Origin: Saccharibacillus endophyticus
GTDB taxonomy: Bacteria; Bacillota; Bacilli; Paenibacillales; Paenibacillaceae
Assembly: GCF_013185185.1 (NCBI RefSeq)
Contig: NZ_JAAZWE010000001.1
Location: 372,001-436,000 of the forward strand
DNA length: 64,000 bases
Reading direction: 5' to 3'
Shown piece after piece: positions 1 through 9,626 of this stretch. The number at the start of each line of letters is the position of its first letter. Position 1 is the first letter of the stretch. The notes under the pieces are model-generated. The model worked only from the letters and a program-made list of their open reading frames with translations. It ran no database searches and was not told the DNA's origin. The translations under genes and the position numbers were made by a program.

Positions 1-1697
1 TTTACTTTCGGACATTATCCGATATTCAAACGCGCGAGCAGGAAAATCTCGGGCGTTCCCTCGAACGCGCGCGCGGCGAGCTGATCGGCATGATCGACGA
101 AAGCGTCGCGCTCAGCCGTTCGATTGCCGCCGACGACTCGCTGTACCAAGCTTTGGACCGGACTTATGCTTCGCCTTCGGAGTATTATGCCGTTTACGAC
201 GAGTCGCTGAGAGACAAACTGACGCGTTATATGTCGGCGAATATTTTCGAAGTCCGCGTGTATACCGAAAACGCAAGTATTCAAAACGGCTCGAACTACG
301 GGGTAATCGACGACGGAGAAAAAACGCCCGAGTGGATAGAATCGTTGGGAACAGACTCTTCGGCGATCGCGGTCGCCGCGTACATGGATGAGGAAACGCA
401 TGATCCGCGGCGCCGAATCAGCGTGATCGGGAGGATGGATGTTTATTCGTCTTTTTCGACGTACTCCAAATATTCGCGAGTTGATCTCGATCTGGGCCGG
501 ATATCGGCAATTTTGAATCGGGAGCGCAGCGTGAAGCTTCGGCTGGTCGACGATCGGAACAAAGTGGCGGCGGACGGCATAGGCGGAAGGGACGGGGAAG
601 GCGTGCTTTACGACAATCCTGCGTTCACGCCGGAAGAAGAGGCTTCCGGCTTTGCCTTGGAGCAGCCGCTCGGCAATCTCGGTTACGTGCAGGGATGGAA
701 AGTGGTCGGCATCGCGGATACGCATTATATCGACGGTCTTCGGCTGGAATCGATGCGTTCGATATTATGGCTGGGCATCATCAGTACCATCGTGCCGTCG
801 CTGCTTATTTTTTTTATCTTCCGTTCTTATCACACCCGGGTCAAGCATCTGTATCGGCATATGGAAAAAGTCGGCGATCAGCGCTTCGATCCGATCGTCA
901 TCCCCGAAGGCAAAGACGAAATCGGCGGCTTGATTCGCGCGTTCAACGTAATGGCCGAACGGATCCGCTCGCTGATCGACGACGTCTATAAGCTGGAAAT
1001 CCGGCAAAAAAATCTCGAACTGGACCGGGTGCGGACCGAGCTTGCGATGCTGCAAAGCCAGGTGAATCCCCATTTCCTGTTCAATACGCTGAATGCCGTG
1101 ATGATCGTGTGCGCCAAAAACGGTTATCTCGAAGTCACCGAAATCGTCAAAAACCTGTCCCTGCTTATGCGCCAACTTCTCGGCAGGCCGGACGATCGCG
1201 TTGCGTTAGAGGAAGAATTGAAGTTTACGCGGATGTATCTGGAGATCGAGAAGTTCCGTTTCGGGGATCGTTTCGATTATCGGTTCGAAGTCGAGCCTGC
1301 CGCGATGCAGCTGCGGATTCCGCGCATGAGCATTCAGCCGCTGGTCGAGAATGCGTGCAAGCATGGGCTGCAAGCGCGCAAAGACGAACGGAAAATCGGA
1401 ATCACCGTTCGGATGACCGGAGAAGGGCTCGAACTTTCCGTGCGTGACAACGGGATCGGGATGAATGAATCCAGGCTGCGCGAAGTCGAAGCGTTCATGG
1501 ATTCGGAGTCGTCGCTCGGAGGCGGCAGCGTAGGCCTGAGGAATGTGCATCGGCGTCTGGAGTTGTTTTACCGCCGGGATGTTCGGCTTCGACTGCGCAG
1601 CGAGGAAGGGAAAGGGACGGAGGTCGGGTTCACGATTCCTTCTTTTTGGCTGCACGCCGACGATCGGAATCTGTATGCGTGGGACAAGGAGGCGTAA
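1..1697 (+). CDS. YesM-type sensor histidine kinase, 5' partial
   Basis: Membrane sensor kinase of the YesM/LytS-like HPK family, probably sensing an extracellular sugar cue and phosphorylating the response regulator encoded 2 bases downstream. The frame is open from base 3 with no stop, so the start lies before the window; an internal ATG at 90 is not the likely start. An extracellular sensor region is followed by a membrane segment near bases 760-830, a HAMP linker, the phospho-acceptor motif QSQVNPHFLFNTLN (near base 1060) and an ATPase domain with ENACKHGL, DNGIGM and GLRNVHRRL. Context with a sugar ABC transporter and xylanase genes suggests control of xylan use; this is inference. Confidence 0.93.
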   Translation, partial: YFRTLSDIQTREQENLGRSLERARGELIGMIDESVALSRSIAADDSLYQALDRTYASPSEYYAVYDESLRDKLTRYMSANIFEVRVYTENASIQNGSNYGVIDDGEKTPEWIESLGTDSSAIAVAAYMDEETHDPRRRISVIGRMDVYSSFSTYSKYSRVDLDLGRISAILNRERSVKLRLVDDRNKVAADGIGGRDGEGVLYDNPAFTPEEEASGFALEQPLGNLGYVQGWKVVGIADTHYIDGLRLESMRSILWLGIISTIVPSLLIFFIFRSYHTRVKHLYRHMEKVGDQRFDPIVIPEGKDEIGGLIRAFNVMAERIRSLIDDVYKLEIRQKNLELDRVRTELAMLQSQVNPHFLFNTLNAVMIVCAKNGYLEVTEIVKNLSLLMRQLLGRPDDRVALEEELKFTRMYLEIEKFRFGDRFDYRFEVEPAAMQLRIPRMSIQPLVENACKHGLQARKDERKIGITVRMTGEGLELSVRDNGIGMNESRLREVEAFMDSESSLGGGSVGLRNVHRRLELFYRRDVRLRLRSEEGKGTEVGFTIPSFWLHADDRNLYAWDKEA

Positions 1698-1699
1698 CC

Positions 1700-3247
1700 A
1701 TGTACGAAGTATTGCTGATTGATGATGAGCCTTTTGCGATTGAAGGTCTCAAATTGCTGATCGATTGGGAAAAATACGGGTTTCGAATCGGAGGAACTTA
1801 CGAGAACGGGGAAGAGGCCATCGGGCGCATATGCAGCGACCCGCCGGATTTGGTGGTAACGGATATTCGGATGCCCGGCATGGACGGCCTGCGATTGATC
1901 GAAGAAGCGCGAAGCGGCGGCAATCTTTCTACCTTATTCGTCATTGCGAGCGGCTTCGGGGATTTCGATTACGCGCTGCGCGCGATGCATCTGGGCGTAT
2001 CCAATTATTTGACCAAACCGTTGATCGAAGAAGAAGCGGAAGAAATGTTGGAAAAACTCAGCCGGGAGTTGAAAGAACGGACGCTGAAAGCTTGCATGGC
2101 GCGTCGGGCGGAAGCGCTCTTGGAGCAGCAGGCACTGGAGGCCGCGTTATTCGGAAAAGGCGAACAACGCCAAAATCAAGAAGCCGTACTGGAACGGTTG
2201 TCGCAAAACTTCTCAAGTTGGTGCTGGGTCAAGATCACTGCCGAATCCCGGATGCTGCCGGCGGTGCGCGAAGCGATCGGCATGATCGAATCTCAAGAAC
2301 AGGCGGGGTTTTTTTTGAAATGGATCGAAAGCGGCAGCTGCGGAGTCGTGATCGGCTCCGCGGAAAGCCATAACGCCGCCGCCGAAATCCGCCGATTCAT
2401 CGAGCAGCTGCTTGTTCATCTGCCGACGGAATCCCAAGAACAGGTTCGTTTGGCGGTCGGCCGGAGCGTCATGAAGCCCGAACAACTGCATCTGTCTTTG
2501 GACAGCGCCGAGAGAGCAGCCCGATTTTCTTTTTTTGACGGATCGCAGCTCGGTTTTTATGAACGAACGATAGGCATGGAGCTTTCATGCGAAGCGCCGC
2601 CGCTCGGTACGGCCGAACGGATTGCCGGATCGACGGAAAAAGGAAGCGAAAACGAGGTTCGCGAGAGCCTGGTTTCGATTTTCGCGAATTTCAAGCAGCG
2701 GCGGCTGGACCCGAAGCTGGTGCTGGTATTTGCGGAACAGGTTGTGCTGGCCTGCGCTTCGGTTCTGAAAGAGCTGGGCGGCGATCCCGAATCTTTGATC
2801 CGCAGCTCGCCTTTTTGCGGAAATGCGCCGCCGCTGCCTACGATAGATCAAACGCAGCGGCATTTGGAACGCTTTTGCCTGAGCTGCCGGAAAGAAGTTC
2901 TGCTGATCCGCGAGTGCAAGGGTGGCGGGGTACAAGGGCAGGTCGCCCATTTTCTTCGAAGCAACTATACGGATACGTTCACCATACAGGAGCTGGCCGA
3001 GCGCTTTTACGTGCATCCCGCTTATTTGGGCCAATCCTTTACTCGCAGATACGGCGTAGGGATCTCCGAATTCGTGCACCGATTGCGCATCGAAGAAGCT
3101 TGCCGGCTCCTTGAAAGCAGCGAGCTGACCTTCTGCGCAATTGCCGAGCGGCTTGGATACAAGGACTATCGACATTTTCTGAAGCAGTTTGAAAAAAAAA
3201 CGGGAGTCAAGCCGACCGCTTATCGGACCGCAGTCTCAGCACGTTGA
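1700..3247 (+). CDS. YesN-type response regulator with AraC DNA-binding domain
   Basis: Cytoplasmic transcription factor of 515 residues, partner of the preceding kinase. The receiver domain covers about residues 1-125, with acidic residues DDE at 8-10 and the likely phospho-acceptor Asp55 in VVTDIRMPG. A long, poorly conserved middle is followed by two AraC-type helix-turn-helix motifs in the last 100 residues (TIQELAERFYVHPAYLGQSF, then a second near the C terminus). The ATG at 1700 has AAGGAGG at 1686-1692; an upstream in-frame ATG at 1646 lies inside the kinase gene and has no comparable site. It probably activates the ABC transporter operon starting at 3437. Confidence 0.93.
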   Translation: MYEVLLIDDEPFAIEGLKLLIDWEKYGFRIGGTYENGEEAIGRICSDPPDLVVTDIRMPGMDGLRLIEEARSGGNLSTLFVIASGFGDFDYALRAMHLGVSNYLTKPLIEEEAEEMLEKLSRELKERTLKACMARRAEALLEQQALEAALFGKGEQRQNQEAVLERLSQNFSSWCWVKITAESRMLPAVREAIGMIESQEQAGFFLKWIESGSCGVVIGSAESHNAAAEIRRFIEQLLVHLPTESQEQVRLAVGRSVMKPEQLHLSLDSAERAARFSFFDGSQLGFYERTIGMELSCEAPPLGTAERIAGSTEKGSENEVRESLVSIFANFKQRRLDPKLVLVFAEQVVLACASVLKELGGDPESLIRSSPFCGNAPPLPTIDQTQRHLERFCLSCRKEVLLIRECKGGGVQGQVAHFLRSNYTDTFTIQELAERFYVHPAYLGQSFTRRYGVGISEFVHRLRIEEACRLLESSELTFCAIAERLGYKDYRHFLKQFEKKTGVKPTAYRTAVSAR

Positions 3248-3272
3248 CTTTCTTCCATCCATGCGTTTAACC

Positions 3273-3307
3273 AACGTCCCCTTCCTAACGGATAAAGGGG
3301 GCGTTTT
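3273..3307 (+). terminator. Rho-independent terminator after the two-component genes
   Basis: Arms 3273-3283 and 3295-3305 pair over 11 bases with one G-T pair and are followed by a short T run. It separates the kinase/regulator transcript from the sugar transporter operon. Confidence 0.75.
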
Positions 3308-3370
3308 AAATATAAAGTTCATGATGAGATCCTTAAATCATGGGGGGAAGAAGCTTGAATCCAGCCATTT

Positions 3371-3384
3371 TGTAAGCGTATACA
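3371..3384 (+). promoter_or_regulatory. Catabolite responsive element (cre)
   Basis: TGTAAGCGTATACA matches the Bacillus CcpA operator consensus TGWAANCGNTNWCA at all but one position. It lies about 50 bases before the solute-binding protein start. Glucose repression of the xylan locus through CcpA is the expected consequence; this is inference from the motif. Confidence 0.7.
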
Positions 3385-3436
3385 TGCAATCATAATAAAG
3401 GTGCAAGGATGATCACATTTCCAAGGAGGTCAACCG

Positions 3437-5086
3437 ATGGGGGTTTATAAAACGAAAAAGGCATGGGGCGCGGCATCGCTCGTGCTGGCTGCGGCGTTGG
3501 CATTGAGCGCATGCGGAGGCGGCGATGCGACCACGGCGGAAGACGGCACGGAAACGCTGACGATTTCCGCGTTCATCAGCACGCCGAACCAGGCGCCGAC
3601 GGAAGACAACCGGATTTACAAAAAGATTCAAGACGAGCTCGGCGTCAAGCTGAACATGGAATTCCTGGTCGGCGATTTGCAGCAGAAGCTCGGCGTCATG
3701 ATCGCGGGCGGCGAATATCCCGATCTGATCACGGCCGATACGAAACTGGTCGCGGCCGGAGCGGTCATCCCGCTGGAAGACCTGATCGAAGAACACGCTC
3801 CGAACCTTAAAAAGCACTACGAGAAATATTGGAACCGCATGAAGGATTCCAGCGACGGCCATATCTACTGGCTGCCGAACTACGGCGCTTATTCCGGCGA
3901 GTTCAGCAGCAACGCGTACAACGGACCGGCATTCTGGATTCAAAAAGCGGTGCTGGCAGACGCGGGATATCCGACGCCGAAAACGCTGGACGATTTCACC
4001 AAGCTGATTCGCGATTACGCGGCAAAAAATCCGACGATCGACGGGCAGCCGACCATCGGATTCAGCACGCTCGCTTCCGACTGGCGTACCTTCCCGCTGC
4101 TTAACCCGCCGGAACATCTGACGGGACATCCGAACGACGGAGGCGTCGTGGTCGACGACGGCGTGGCGACCGTCTTCGCCGACAAGGACATGTCCAAGCA
4201 GTATTACAAAGAACTGAACACGCTGTTCAATGAAGGACTGTTCGACAAAGAAGCTTTCGTTCAGAACTATGACCAATACTTGGCCAAGCTGTCGTCGGGA
4301 CGCGTGCTCGGGATGTTCGACCAAAAGTGGAACTTCCAGCCGGCCGAAGACACGTTGATTTCCCAAGGGAAAATCGACCGCACGTACGTCGGCTTCCCGC
4401 TCGTGTTCGATACGGCGACCAAGGACCATTACCTGGATCGCCCGGTCATCAACTTGAACAACGGCTTCGGCATCAGCAAGAACGCCAAAGATCCCGTGAA
4501 GATCATCAAGTTCCTCGACTCGCTGCTGGACGAAAAATACCAAAAGCTGCTGAGCTGGGGCGAAGAAGGCACCGACTACATGGTCGACGAAAAAGGCCGC
4601 TTCTACCGTACGCCTGAACAGCGCAAAGAGCAGGAAGATCCGAGCTGGAAACTGGCGAACCGCGCGGACGGTTTCTACGGCGCCGCCCCGAAAACGCAGG
4701 GTACCTTCACGGACGGCAACGCCACCGGTCCCGGCGATCAACCGGAAGAATTCTATGCCAGCTTGAAAGACGAAGATAAAAAGCTGCTCGACGCTTACGG
4801 CTTCAAAACATGGAGCGATTTCTTCTCGCCCGCGCCGGAAAACGAAGTCTACTACCCGGCTTGGCAGATCGACCTGGTCGAAGGTTCCGACGCTTCGGTC
4901 GCCAACAAGCAGATGACCGATACTTCGCTGAAGTTCCTGCCGCAAGCCGTCATGGCGGCGGACGGCAAGTTCGATTCCGTCTGGAACGATTATGTCCAAG
5001 CCTTCGGCAAGATCAACGTCAAAGCTTACGAAGACCGCATCAACGAGCAAATTCAGTGGAGAATCGAGAACTGGGCCGCGGAATGA
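3437..5086 (+). CDS. Sugar ABC transporter substrate-binding lipoprotein (LplA type)
   Basis: Extracellular lipid-anchored binding protein of 549 residues that would deliver oligosaccharides to the two permeases downstream. A lipoprotein signal peptide ends in the lipobox LALSAC, followed by a Gly-rich linker. The body is a family 1 solute-binding fold (residues about 35-549) of the size usual for Paenibacillaceae oligosaccharide binders associated with YesM/YesN. AAGGAGG lies about 10 bases before the ATG. Xylo-oligosaccharides are the likely ligand because GH10 and GH43 genes follow in the same orientation. No ATPase gene is present; such systems normally share an MsmX-like ATPase encoded elsewhere. 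Confidence 0.93.
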   Translation: MGVYKTKKAWGAASLVLAAALALSACGGGDATTAEDGTETLTISAFISTPNQAPTEDNRIYKKIQDELGVKLNMEFLVGDLQQKLGVMIAGGEYPDLITADTKLVAAGAVIPLEDLIEEHAPNLKKHYEKYWNRMKDSSDGHIYWLPNYGAYSGEFSSNAYNGPAFWIQKAVLADAGYPTPKTLDDFTKLIRDYAAKNPTIDGQPTIGFSTLASDWRTFPLLNPPEHLTGHPNDGGVVVDDGVATVFADKDMSKQYYKELNTLFNEGLFDKEAFVQNYDQYLAKLSSGRVLGMFDQKWNFQPAEDTLISQGKIDRTYVGFPLVFDTATKDHYLDRPVINLNNGFGISKNAKDPVKIIKFLDSLLDEKYQKLLSWGEEGTDYMVDEKGRFYRTPEQRKEQEDPSWKLANRADGFYGAAPKTQGTFTDGNATGPGDQPEEFYASLKDEDKKLLDAYGFKTWSDFFSPAPENEVYYPAWQIDLVEGSDASVANKQMTDTSLKFLPQAVMAADGKFDSVWNDYVQAFGKINVKAYEDRINEQIQWRIENWAAE

Positions 5087-5236
5087 CCGCCCGTCTCGCT
5101 TCGACGTCGGGCATCGCCTGATATCCGACGGAGACCAGATGTTGATAAAAGCGGCGTCGAAAGTCGGGGGAACGGTTGCCGTTTCCCCGGTTCTTCGCGC
5201 CATTCGGGCCGCAGGGCCGGTTAGGGGGAGAGCACA

Positions 5237-6193
5237 GTGGCCAAAGCCATCTCACGCAAATCCGCATCGGCGGATCTGCCTAAATCTTCGTTAATGAAAA
5301 AACTTCGGAGTCAAAAGCAGCTGCTGTTCATGTCGCTGCCGATCGTGATTTACATTCTGATTTTTTCGTACTACCCGATTTGGGGGTGGACGATGGCCTT
5401 CCAGGACTACAGTCCGGCCAAAGCTCTTTCGGAGCAAAACTGGGTCGGCTTCAAGCACTTCGCGTTCCTGTTCACCGACGAAGCGTTCCTGCGCGTGCTG
5501 CGCAACACGATCGCCATGAGTTTGATCAATATGATCCTCGGCTTCGTGACGGCCATCTTGTTCGCGCTGCTGCTCAACGAGATCAAAGGCCGCTTTTTCA
5601 AACGCACGATTCAAACCGTTTCTTATCTGCCGCACTTTCTGTCCTGGATCATCGTAACGGGTATCGTGGCCAGCTCCCTGTCCGTGGACGGAGGCATCAT
5701 CAATATCCTGCTGCTCAAGCTGGGCATCATCAGCGAACCGATCATGTGGCTCAGCATCCCGGAATACTTCTGGGGCATCGTCGGCGCTTCGCACGTTTGG
5801 AAAGAGCTGGGCTGGAACGCGATCATTTATTTGGCCGCGATCACGTCGATCGACCCTTCGCAGTACGAAGCGGCAGAGATCGACGGGGCGAACCGGTATC
5901 AAAAAATGCTGTACATCACGCTGCCGGGCATCAAATCGATCGTCGTGATCCTGCTGATCATGAATATGGGTTGGGTGCTGGAAGCCGGCTTCGAGGTCCA
6001 ATACTTGCTGGGTAACGGCGTCGTCGTGGACTGGTCGCAGACGATCGACATCTTCGTCTTGAAATACGGCCTGCAAATCGGCAACTACTCGCTAGCCACC
6101 GCCGCCGGCATTTTCAAAACGATCGTCAGCATCACGTTGATTTTTGCCGCCAACTCCATTGCCAAGCGGCTCGGCGAAGATCGGTTGATTTAG
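5237..6193 (+). CDS. Sugar ABC transporter permease, LplB type
   Basis: Inner membrane permease of 318 residues, first of a heterodimer. About six membrane segments; the binding-protein-dependent transport motif EAAEIDGANRYQKMLYITLP (the EAA loop that contacts the ATPase) sits near residue 215. A GTG start at 5237 is preceded by GGGGGA. An ATG 57 bases downstream is a possible alternative, since the first 19 residues are merely polar. The 150-base gap after the binding protein gene holds no convincing terminator, so co-transcription is likely. Confidence 0.9.
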   Translation: MAKAISRKSASADLPKSSLMKKLRSQKQLLFMSLPIVIYILIFSYYPIWGWTMAFQDYSPAKALSEQNWVGFKHFAFLFTDEAFLRVLRNTIAMSLINMILGFVTAILFALLLNEIKGRFFKRTIQTVSYLPHFLSWIIVTGIVASSLSVDGGIINILLLKLGIISEPIMWLSIPEYFWGIVGASHVWKELGWNAIIYLAAITSIDPSQYEAAEIDGANRYQKMLYITLPGIKSIVVILLIMNMGWVLEAGFEVQYLLGNGVVVDWSQTIDIFVLKYGLQIGNYSLATAAGIFKTIVSITLIFAANSIAKRLGEDRLI

Positions 6194-6212
6194 GGAGGAA
6201 GGGGAGAAGTTC

Positions 6213-7118
6213 ATGAACACGAAAAGAATGCGGCTGGAGCCGGTTATTTTTCATACGCTGAACGGTCTGCTGATGATCGCGATCGCGGTTATCACGCTGT
6301 ATCCGTTTTTGAATACCTTCGCGGTATCGCTGAACGCGGGCAACGACACAATCCGGGGCGGCATTTATCTGTGGCCCCGCATCTGGACCGATCAGAATTA
6401 CAAAGCCGTGTTCGCGAACGGGCATATCCTGAACGCGTTCTGGATATCCGTCGCGCGGACGGTGATCGCGACGGTGCTGAGCCTGTTCCTGACTTCGATG
6501 CTCGCGTACACGCTCAGCCGAAAAGATTACGTGCTGCGCAAGCCGATCACCATTCTGGTCGTGCTGACGATGTATTTCAGCGCAGGCCTGATTCCGACGT
6601 ATTTCCTGATGAAGGATTTGCACCTGTTGAACAATTTCCTCGTGTATATCATACCGGGGTTGGTCAGCGCGTTTAACATGATCGTCATCCGAACGTACAT
6701 CCAGACGCTGCCGGAAGGCCTGATCGAATCCGCCAAGATCGACGGGGCCGGCGACTTCCGAACGTTCATTTCGATCATTCTGCCGCTTTGCCAGCCCGTG
6801 CTGGCCACGGTCGCGTTGTTCGTCGCCGTCGGCCAATGGAACTCCTGGTTCGATACGTTCCTGTACGCTTCGTCGAAACAGGAATTGAGCACGCTGCAAT
6901 TCGAATTGATGAAGCTGCTGTCGTCTTCGATGAACTTGAACAGCAGCGTGGCGGGCTCCAGCGGAGCCGATCCTTCGGCCGCCGCGCAAAACATGGTCAC
7001 GCCCGTCTCGATCCGGGCCGCGATCACCATCGTCGCTTCGCTGCCGATCCTGATGGTCTATCCGTTTTTGCAAAAGTACTTCGTGCACGGCTTGCAGTTG
7101 GGCAGCGTGAAAGAATAA
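6213..7118 (+). CDS. Sugar ABC transporter permease, YtcP type
   Basis: Second membrane permease, 301 residues, with about six hydrophobic segments and the ATPase-contact motif ESAKIDGAGDFRTFISIILP near residue 173. It follows the first permease by 19 bases with AGGAAGGGGAGA upstream and should form the transmembrane channel with it. The binding protein, LplB-type, YtcP-type order is the standard arrangement in Paenibacillus carbohydrate operons. Confidence 0.92.
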   Translation: MNTKRMRLEPVIFHTLNGLLMIAIAVITLYPFLNTFAVSLNAGNDTIRGGIYLWPRIWTDQNYKAVFANGHILNAFWISVARTVIATVLSLFLTSMLAYTLSRKDYVLRKPITILVVLTMYFSAGLIPTYFLMKDLHLLNNFLVYIIPGLVSAFNMIVIRTYIQTLPEGLIESAKIDGAGDFRTFISIILPLCQPVLATVALFVAVGQWNSWFDTFLYASSKQELSTLQFELMKLLSSSMNLNSSVAGSSGADPSAAAQNMVTPVSIRAAITIVASLPILMVYPFLQKYFVHGLQLGSVKE

Positions 7119-7142
7119 GCCAAAGAATAAGGAGAATGCAGG

Positions 7143-8156
7143 ATGGACACCAAAACGCCGTCCCTATACGGGGCATATCGGGGTATATTTAATATAGGCG
7201 CCGCGGTCGGCACGCGTTCGATCCGCCGGGAACGCGAATTTATCGCTGCCCACTACAACAGCCTGACTGCCGAGAACCAGATGAAGTTCGAAGAGATTCA
7301 TCCCGAAGAGCAGAGGTACGACTTCGATGCGGCCGACGAAATCGTGAAGTTCGCGGAGCAAAACGGCATGGCGGTTCGGGGGCATACGCTCGTCTGGCAT
7401 AATCAAACGCCCGATTGGGTGTTCGAAGACGAAAACGGAGCGCCCGCTTCGAGAGGACTCGTGCTTGAACGCCTGGAAAGCCATGCCTACGCGGTGATGG
7501 GACGTTACCGCGGCAGGATTCATGCTTGGGACGTCGTGAACGAAGCCGTCGAAGACAAGAAAGAGTCGTATCTGCGCGACACGAAATGGCTGAGTACCGT
7601 CGGCGAGGACTATTTGGAGCAAGCGTTCCGGATCGCGCACAAGGCCGATCCGTCGGCCTCGCTTTTTTACAACGACTACAACGAGACCGATCCGGTCAAG
7701 CGCGACAAAATTTATCGGCTGGTGCGTTCGCTGCTCGACGCGGGGGCACCGGTGCACGGCATCGGCATGCAAGGCCATTGGAATCTGCATGGTCCGTCGA
7801 TCGGCGAGATTCGCGAAGCGATCGAGCTGTATGCCTCGCTCGGCGTGCGGCTGCATATTACGGAACTGGACATTTCGGCTTTTGCGTTCGACGATCGCCG
7901 AAGCGATCTGCCGGCGCCGACGGAAGAAATGCAGAACCTGCTCGCGCAGCGTTACGACGACATTTTCCGCTTGTTCCGCGACTATCGGTCGGTCATCGAT
8001 TCCGTGACTTTCTGGGGAGCCGCCGACAGTCATACGTGGCTGGACAATTTTCCGGTGCGAGGGCGCCTCAATTGGCCGCTGCCGTTCGACCGGGAGTTGA
8101 AGCCCAAACCTGCTTTTTGGCGCATCGTCGAACATTCCGCCGGCAGCAAAGGATAA
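7143..8156 (+). CDS. Intracellular endo-1,4-beta-xylanase, GH10
   Basis: Retaining glycosidase of family GH10, 337 residues, cleaving beta-1,4-xylosidic bonds. The acid/base is Glu134 in WDVVNEAVED and the nucleophile is Glu241 in LHITELDIS; HTLVWHNQTP and TFWGAADSHTWLDNF line the substrate subsites. There is no signal peptide and no carbohydrate-binding module, so it should act in the cytoplasm on imported xylo-oligosaccharides rather than on polymer. It begins 24 bases after the permease gene, behind AAGGAGAA, and belongs to the same operon. Confidence 0.95.
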   Translation: MDTKTPSLYGAYRGIFNIGAAVGTRSIRREREFIAAHYNSLTAENQMKFEEIHPEEQRYDFDAADEIVKFAEQNGMAVRGHTLVWHNQTPDWVFEDENGAPASRGLVLERLESHAYAVMGRYRGRIHAWDVVNEAVEDKKESYLRDTKWLSTVGEDYLEQAFRIAHKADPSASLFYNDYNETDPVKRDKIYRLVRSLLDAGAPVHGIGMQGHWNLHGPSIGEIREAIELYASLGVRLHITELDISAFAFDDRRSDLPAPTEEMQNLLAQRYDDIFRLFRDYRSVIDSVTFWGAADSHTWLDNFPVRGRLNWPLPFDRELKPKPAFWRIVEHSAGSKG

Positions 8157-8267
8157 CGGTCGGAGTCCGCATTCGATCCGGACGTCGGACCGGGACCGAA
8201 GAAATGCTCGCAGCGCCGTTTTCGTAAAAAGACGCGTTTCAAATTCGTCCGGCAAAGGAGACAAGAC

Positions 8268-9272
8268 ATGCAAACCAAGTTCAACGAGCCTATCGTCACT
8301 CATATCTACACCGCGGACCCTTCCGCGCACGTATTCGACGGCAAGCTGTACATTTATCCTTCGCACGATCTGGATCATGACGGTCCGAGCAACGATAACG
8401 GCGACCAGTACCGGATGGAAGATTATCGCGTGCTGTCGATGGACGGGATCGGATCGGAAGCGATCGATCACGGCGAAGCGCTGCATGTGCGGGACGTGCC
8501 GTGGGCATCTTCGCAGATGTGGGCGCCCGACGCCGCTTTCAAAAACGGGAAGTATTATTTGTTTTTCCCGGCCCGCGACCATGAACACGTTTTTCGCATC
8601 GGGGTCGCGACGTCTTCGTCGCCGTCCGGTCCGTTCCGGGCGGAGCCGAACTACATTCCGGGCAGCTTCAGCATCGACCCGGCCGTATTCGTTGACGATG
8701 ACGGGGAAGCGTATCTGTATTTCGGAGGATTATGGGGCGGCCAGTTGGAAAAGTGGCAAAGCGGAACCTACGAGGCTCATCGAACGGAAGGGCCGGGGAC
8801 CGACCAACCGGCAATCGGACCGTACACGGCCAAGCTGAGCGAAGACATGCTGTCTTTTGCGGAACATCCGCGCCAAATTGCCGTCATCGACGAAAACGGC
8901 AATCCGATTACCGCAGGCGACGAAGAACGCCGCTATTTCGAAGGCCCTTGGGTCCATAAATATAACGGTCTCTACTATTTATCCTATTCCACCGGCACCA
9001 CTCACCAAATCGTCTATGCCGTAAGCGAAAACCCTCAAGGCCCTTTCGTATACAAAGGCGTCATCCTGACTCCCGTAATCGGATGGACCACCCACCATTC
9101 CATCGTCGAGTTCGACGGCAAATGGTACCTGTTCTACCACGACAGCTCCTTGTCCGAAGGCATCAACCACAAGCGCTGCGTGAAATACACCGAGTTGCAT
9201 CACAACAAAGACGGCACCATCCGAACGATTGACCCTTACCCACATCAATCCGCTATCAAAGCGGAAGCCTAA
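8268..9272 (+). CDS. GH43 beta-xylosidase or alpha-L-arabinofuranosidase
   Basis: Inverting glycosidase with the five-bladed GH43 propeller, 334 residues and no signal peptide. The expected triad is visible: general base Asp17 in YTADPSA, pKa modulator Asp137 in SIDPAVFVDDDG, and general acid Glu225 in RYFEGPWVH. It would remove xylose or arabinose from oligomers produced by the GH10 enzyme 111 bases upstream. Start chosen at the ATG behind AAAGGAGA. Xylosidase and arabinofuranosidase activities cannot be separated by eye. Confidence 0.92.
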   Translation: MQTKFNEPIVTHIYTADPSAHVFDGKLYIYPSHDLDHDGPSNDNGDQYRMEDYRVLSMDGIGSEAIDHGEALHVRDVPWASSQMWAPDAAFKNGKYYLFFPARDHEHVFRIGVATSSSPSGPFRAEPNYIPGSFSIDPAVFVDDDGEAYLYFGGLWGGQLEKWQSGTYEAHRTEGPGTDQPAIGPYTAKLSEDMLSFAEHPRQIAVIDENGNPITAGDEERRYFEGPWVHKYNGLYYLSYSTGTTHQIVYAVSENPQGPFVYKGVILTPVIGWTTHHSIVEFDGKWYLFYHDSSLSEGINHKRCVKYTELHHNKDGTIRTIDPYPHQSAIKAEA

Positions 9273-9409
9273 CCTGACGGAGGATCATCGCGCAACAATC
9301 ATTCTTTATTCGCATTTATATCTTTTTATACAACCCTCCCCGAAAAAACGCCCGGTTATCCGGACGTTCTGCGCGCCGGGCAAACTCCTATTCCGATCAA
9401 AGCGAAGCA

Positions 9410-9503
9410 GCGAAGGGAAAAATTCAGTTTAAGACGCCTTTGAGCGCGAAAAGCCTGCGGCTTTCTGCGCGAGACAGCGTCTAAAACGAATTTTTCCCGC
9501 AGC
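9410..9503 (+). repeat. Dispersed palindromic repeat, copy A
   Basis: Nested inverted repeat: outer arms GGGAAAAATTC (9415-9425) and GAATTTTTCCC (9488-9498), a second pair AGACGC (9432-9437) and GCGTCT (9477-9482), and an inner imperfect hairpin with GCGCGAAAAGCC and its partner. It shares the core GACGCCTTTGAGCGCG and GCGCGAGACAGCGTCT with the copies near 15.4, 27.1, 49.0 and 55.2 kb. It lies in the 492-base gap between the GH43 gene and pstS, which otherwise holds a terminator and the PhoP box. Confidence 0.8.
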
Positions 9504-9544
9504 CTTTGATTTGATTTTACGAATAGGACTCCCCGAAGCACCGG

Positions 9545-9570
9545 AACGCCCGATTCCCCCGGGCGTTTTT
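9545..9570 (+). terminator. Rho-independent terminator before pstS
   Basis: AACGCCCG (9545-9552) pairs with CGGGCGTT (9560-9567), followed by TTT. It closes the xylan transcript and isolates the phosphate operon. Confidence 0.75.
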
Positions 9571-9626
9571 CCGCATGCTCTCCGCCACAAACAATTTAGC
9601 CGCTTTTTAAACGTATTCCGGAATAT

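Noticed and set aside
3413..5203. A 596-codon open frame antisense to the solute-binding protein gene
   Set aside because: Arginine- and valine-rich composition typical of the reverse complement of a GC-rich gene, no ribosome binding site, and the plus strand has a clear lipoprotein with family features.
9410..9503. The palindromic repeats as plain transcription terminators
   Set aside because: Some lie at transcript ends and may terminate, but they share long identical cores, have subtypes and insertions, occur in both orientations, and separate T-tailed terminators accompany copies A, C and F. A repeat family fits better.
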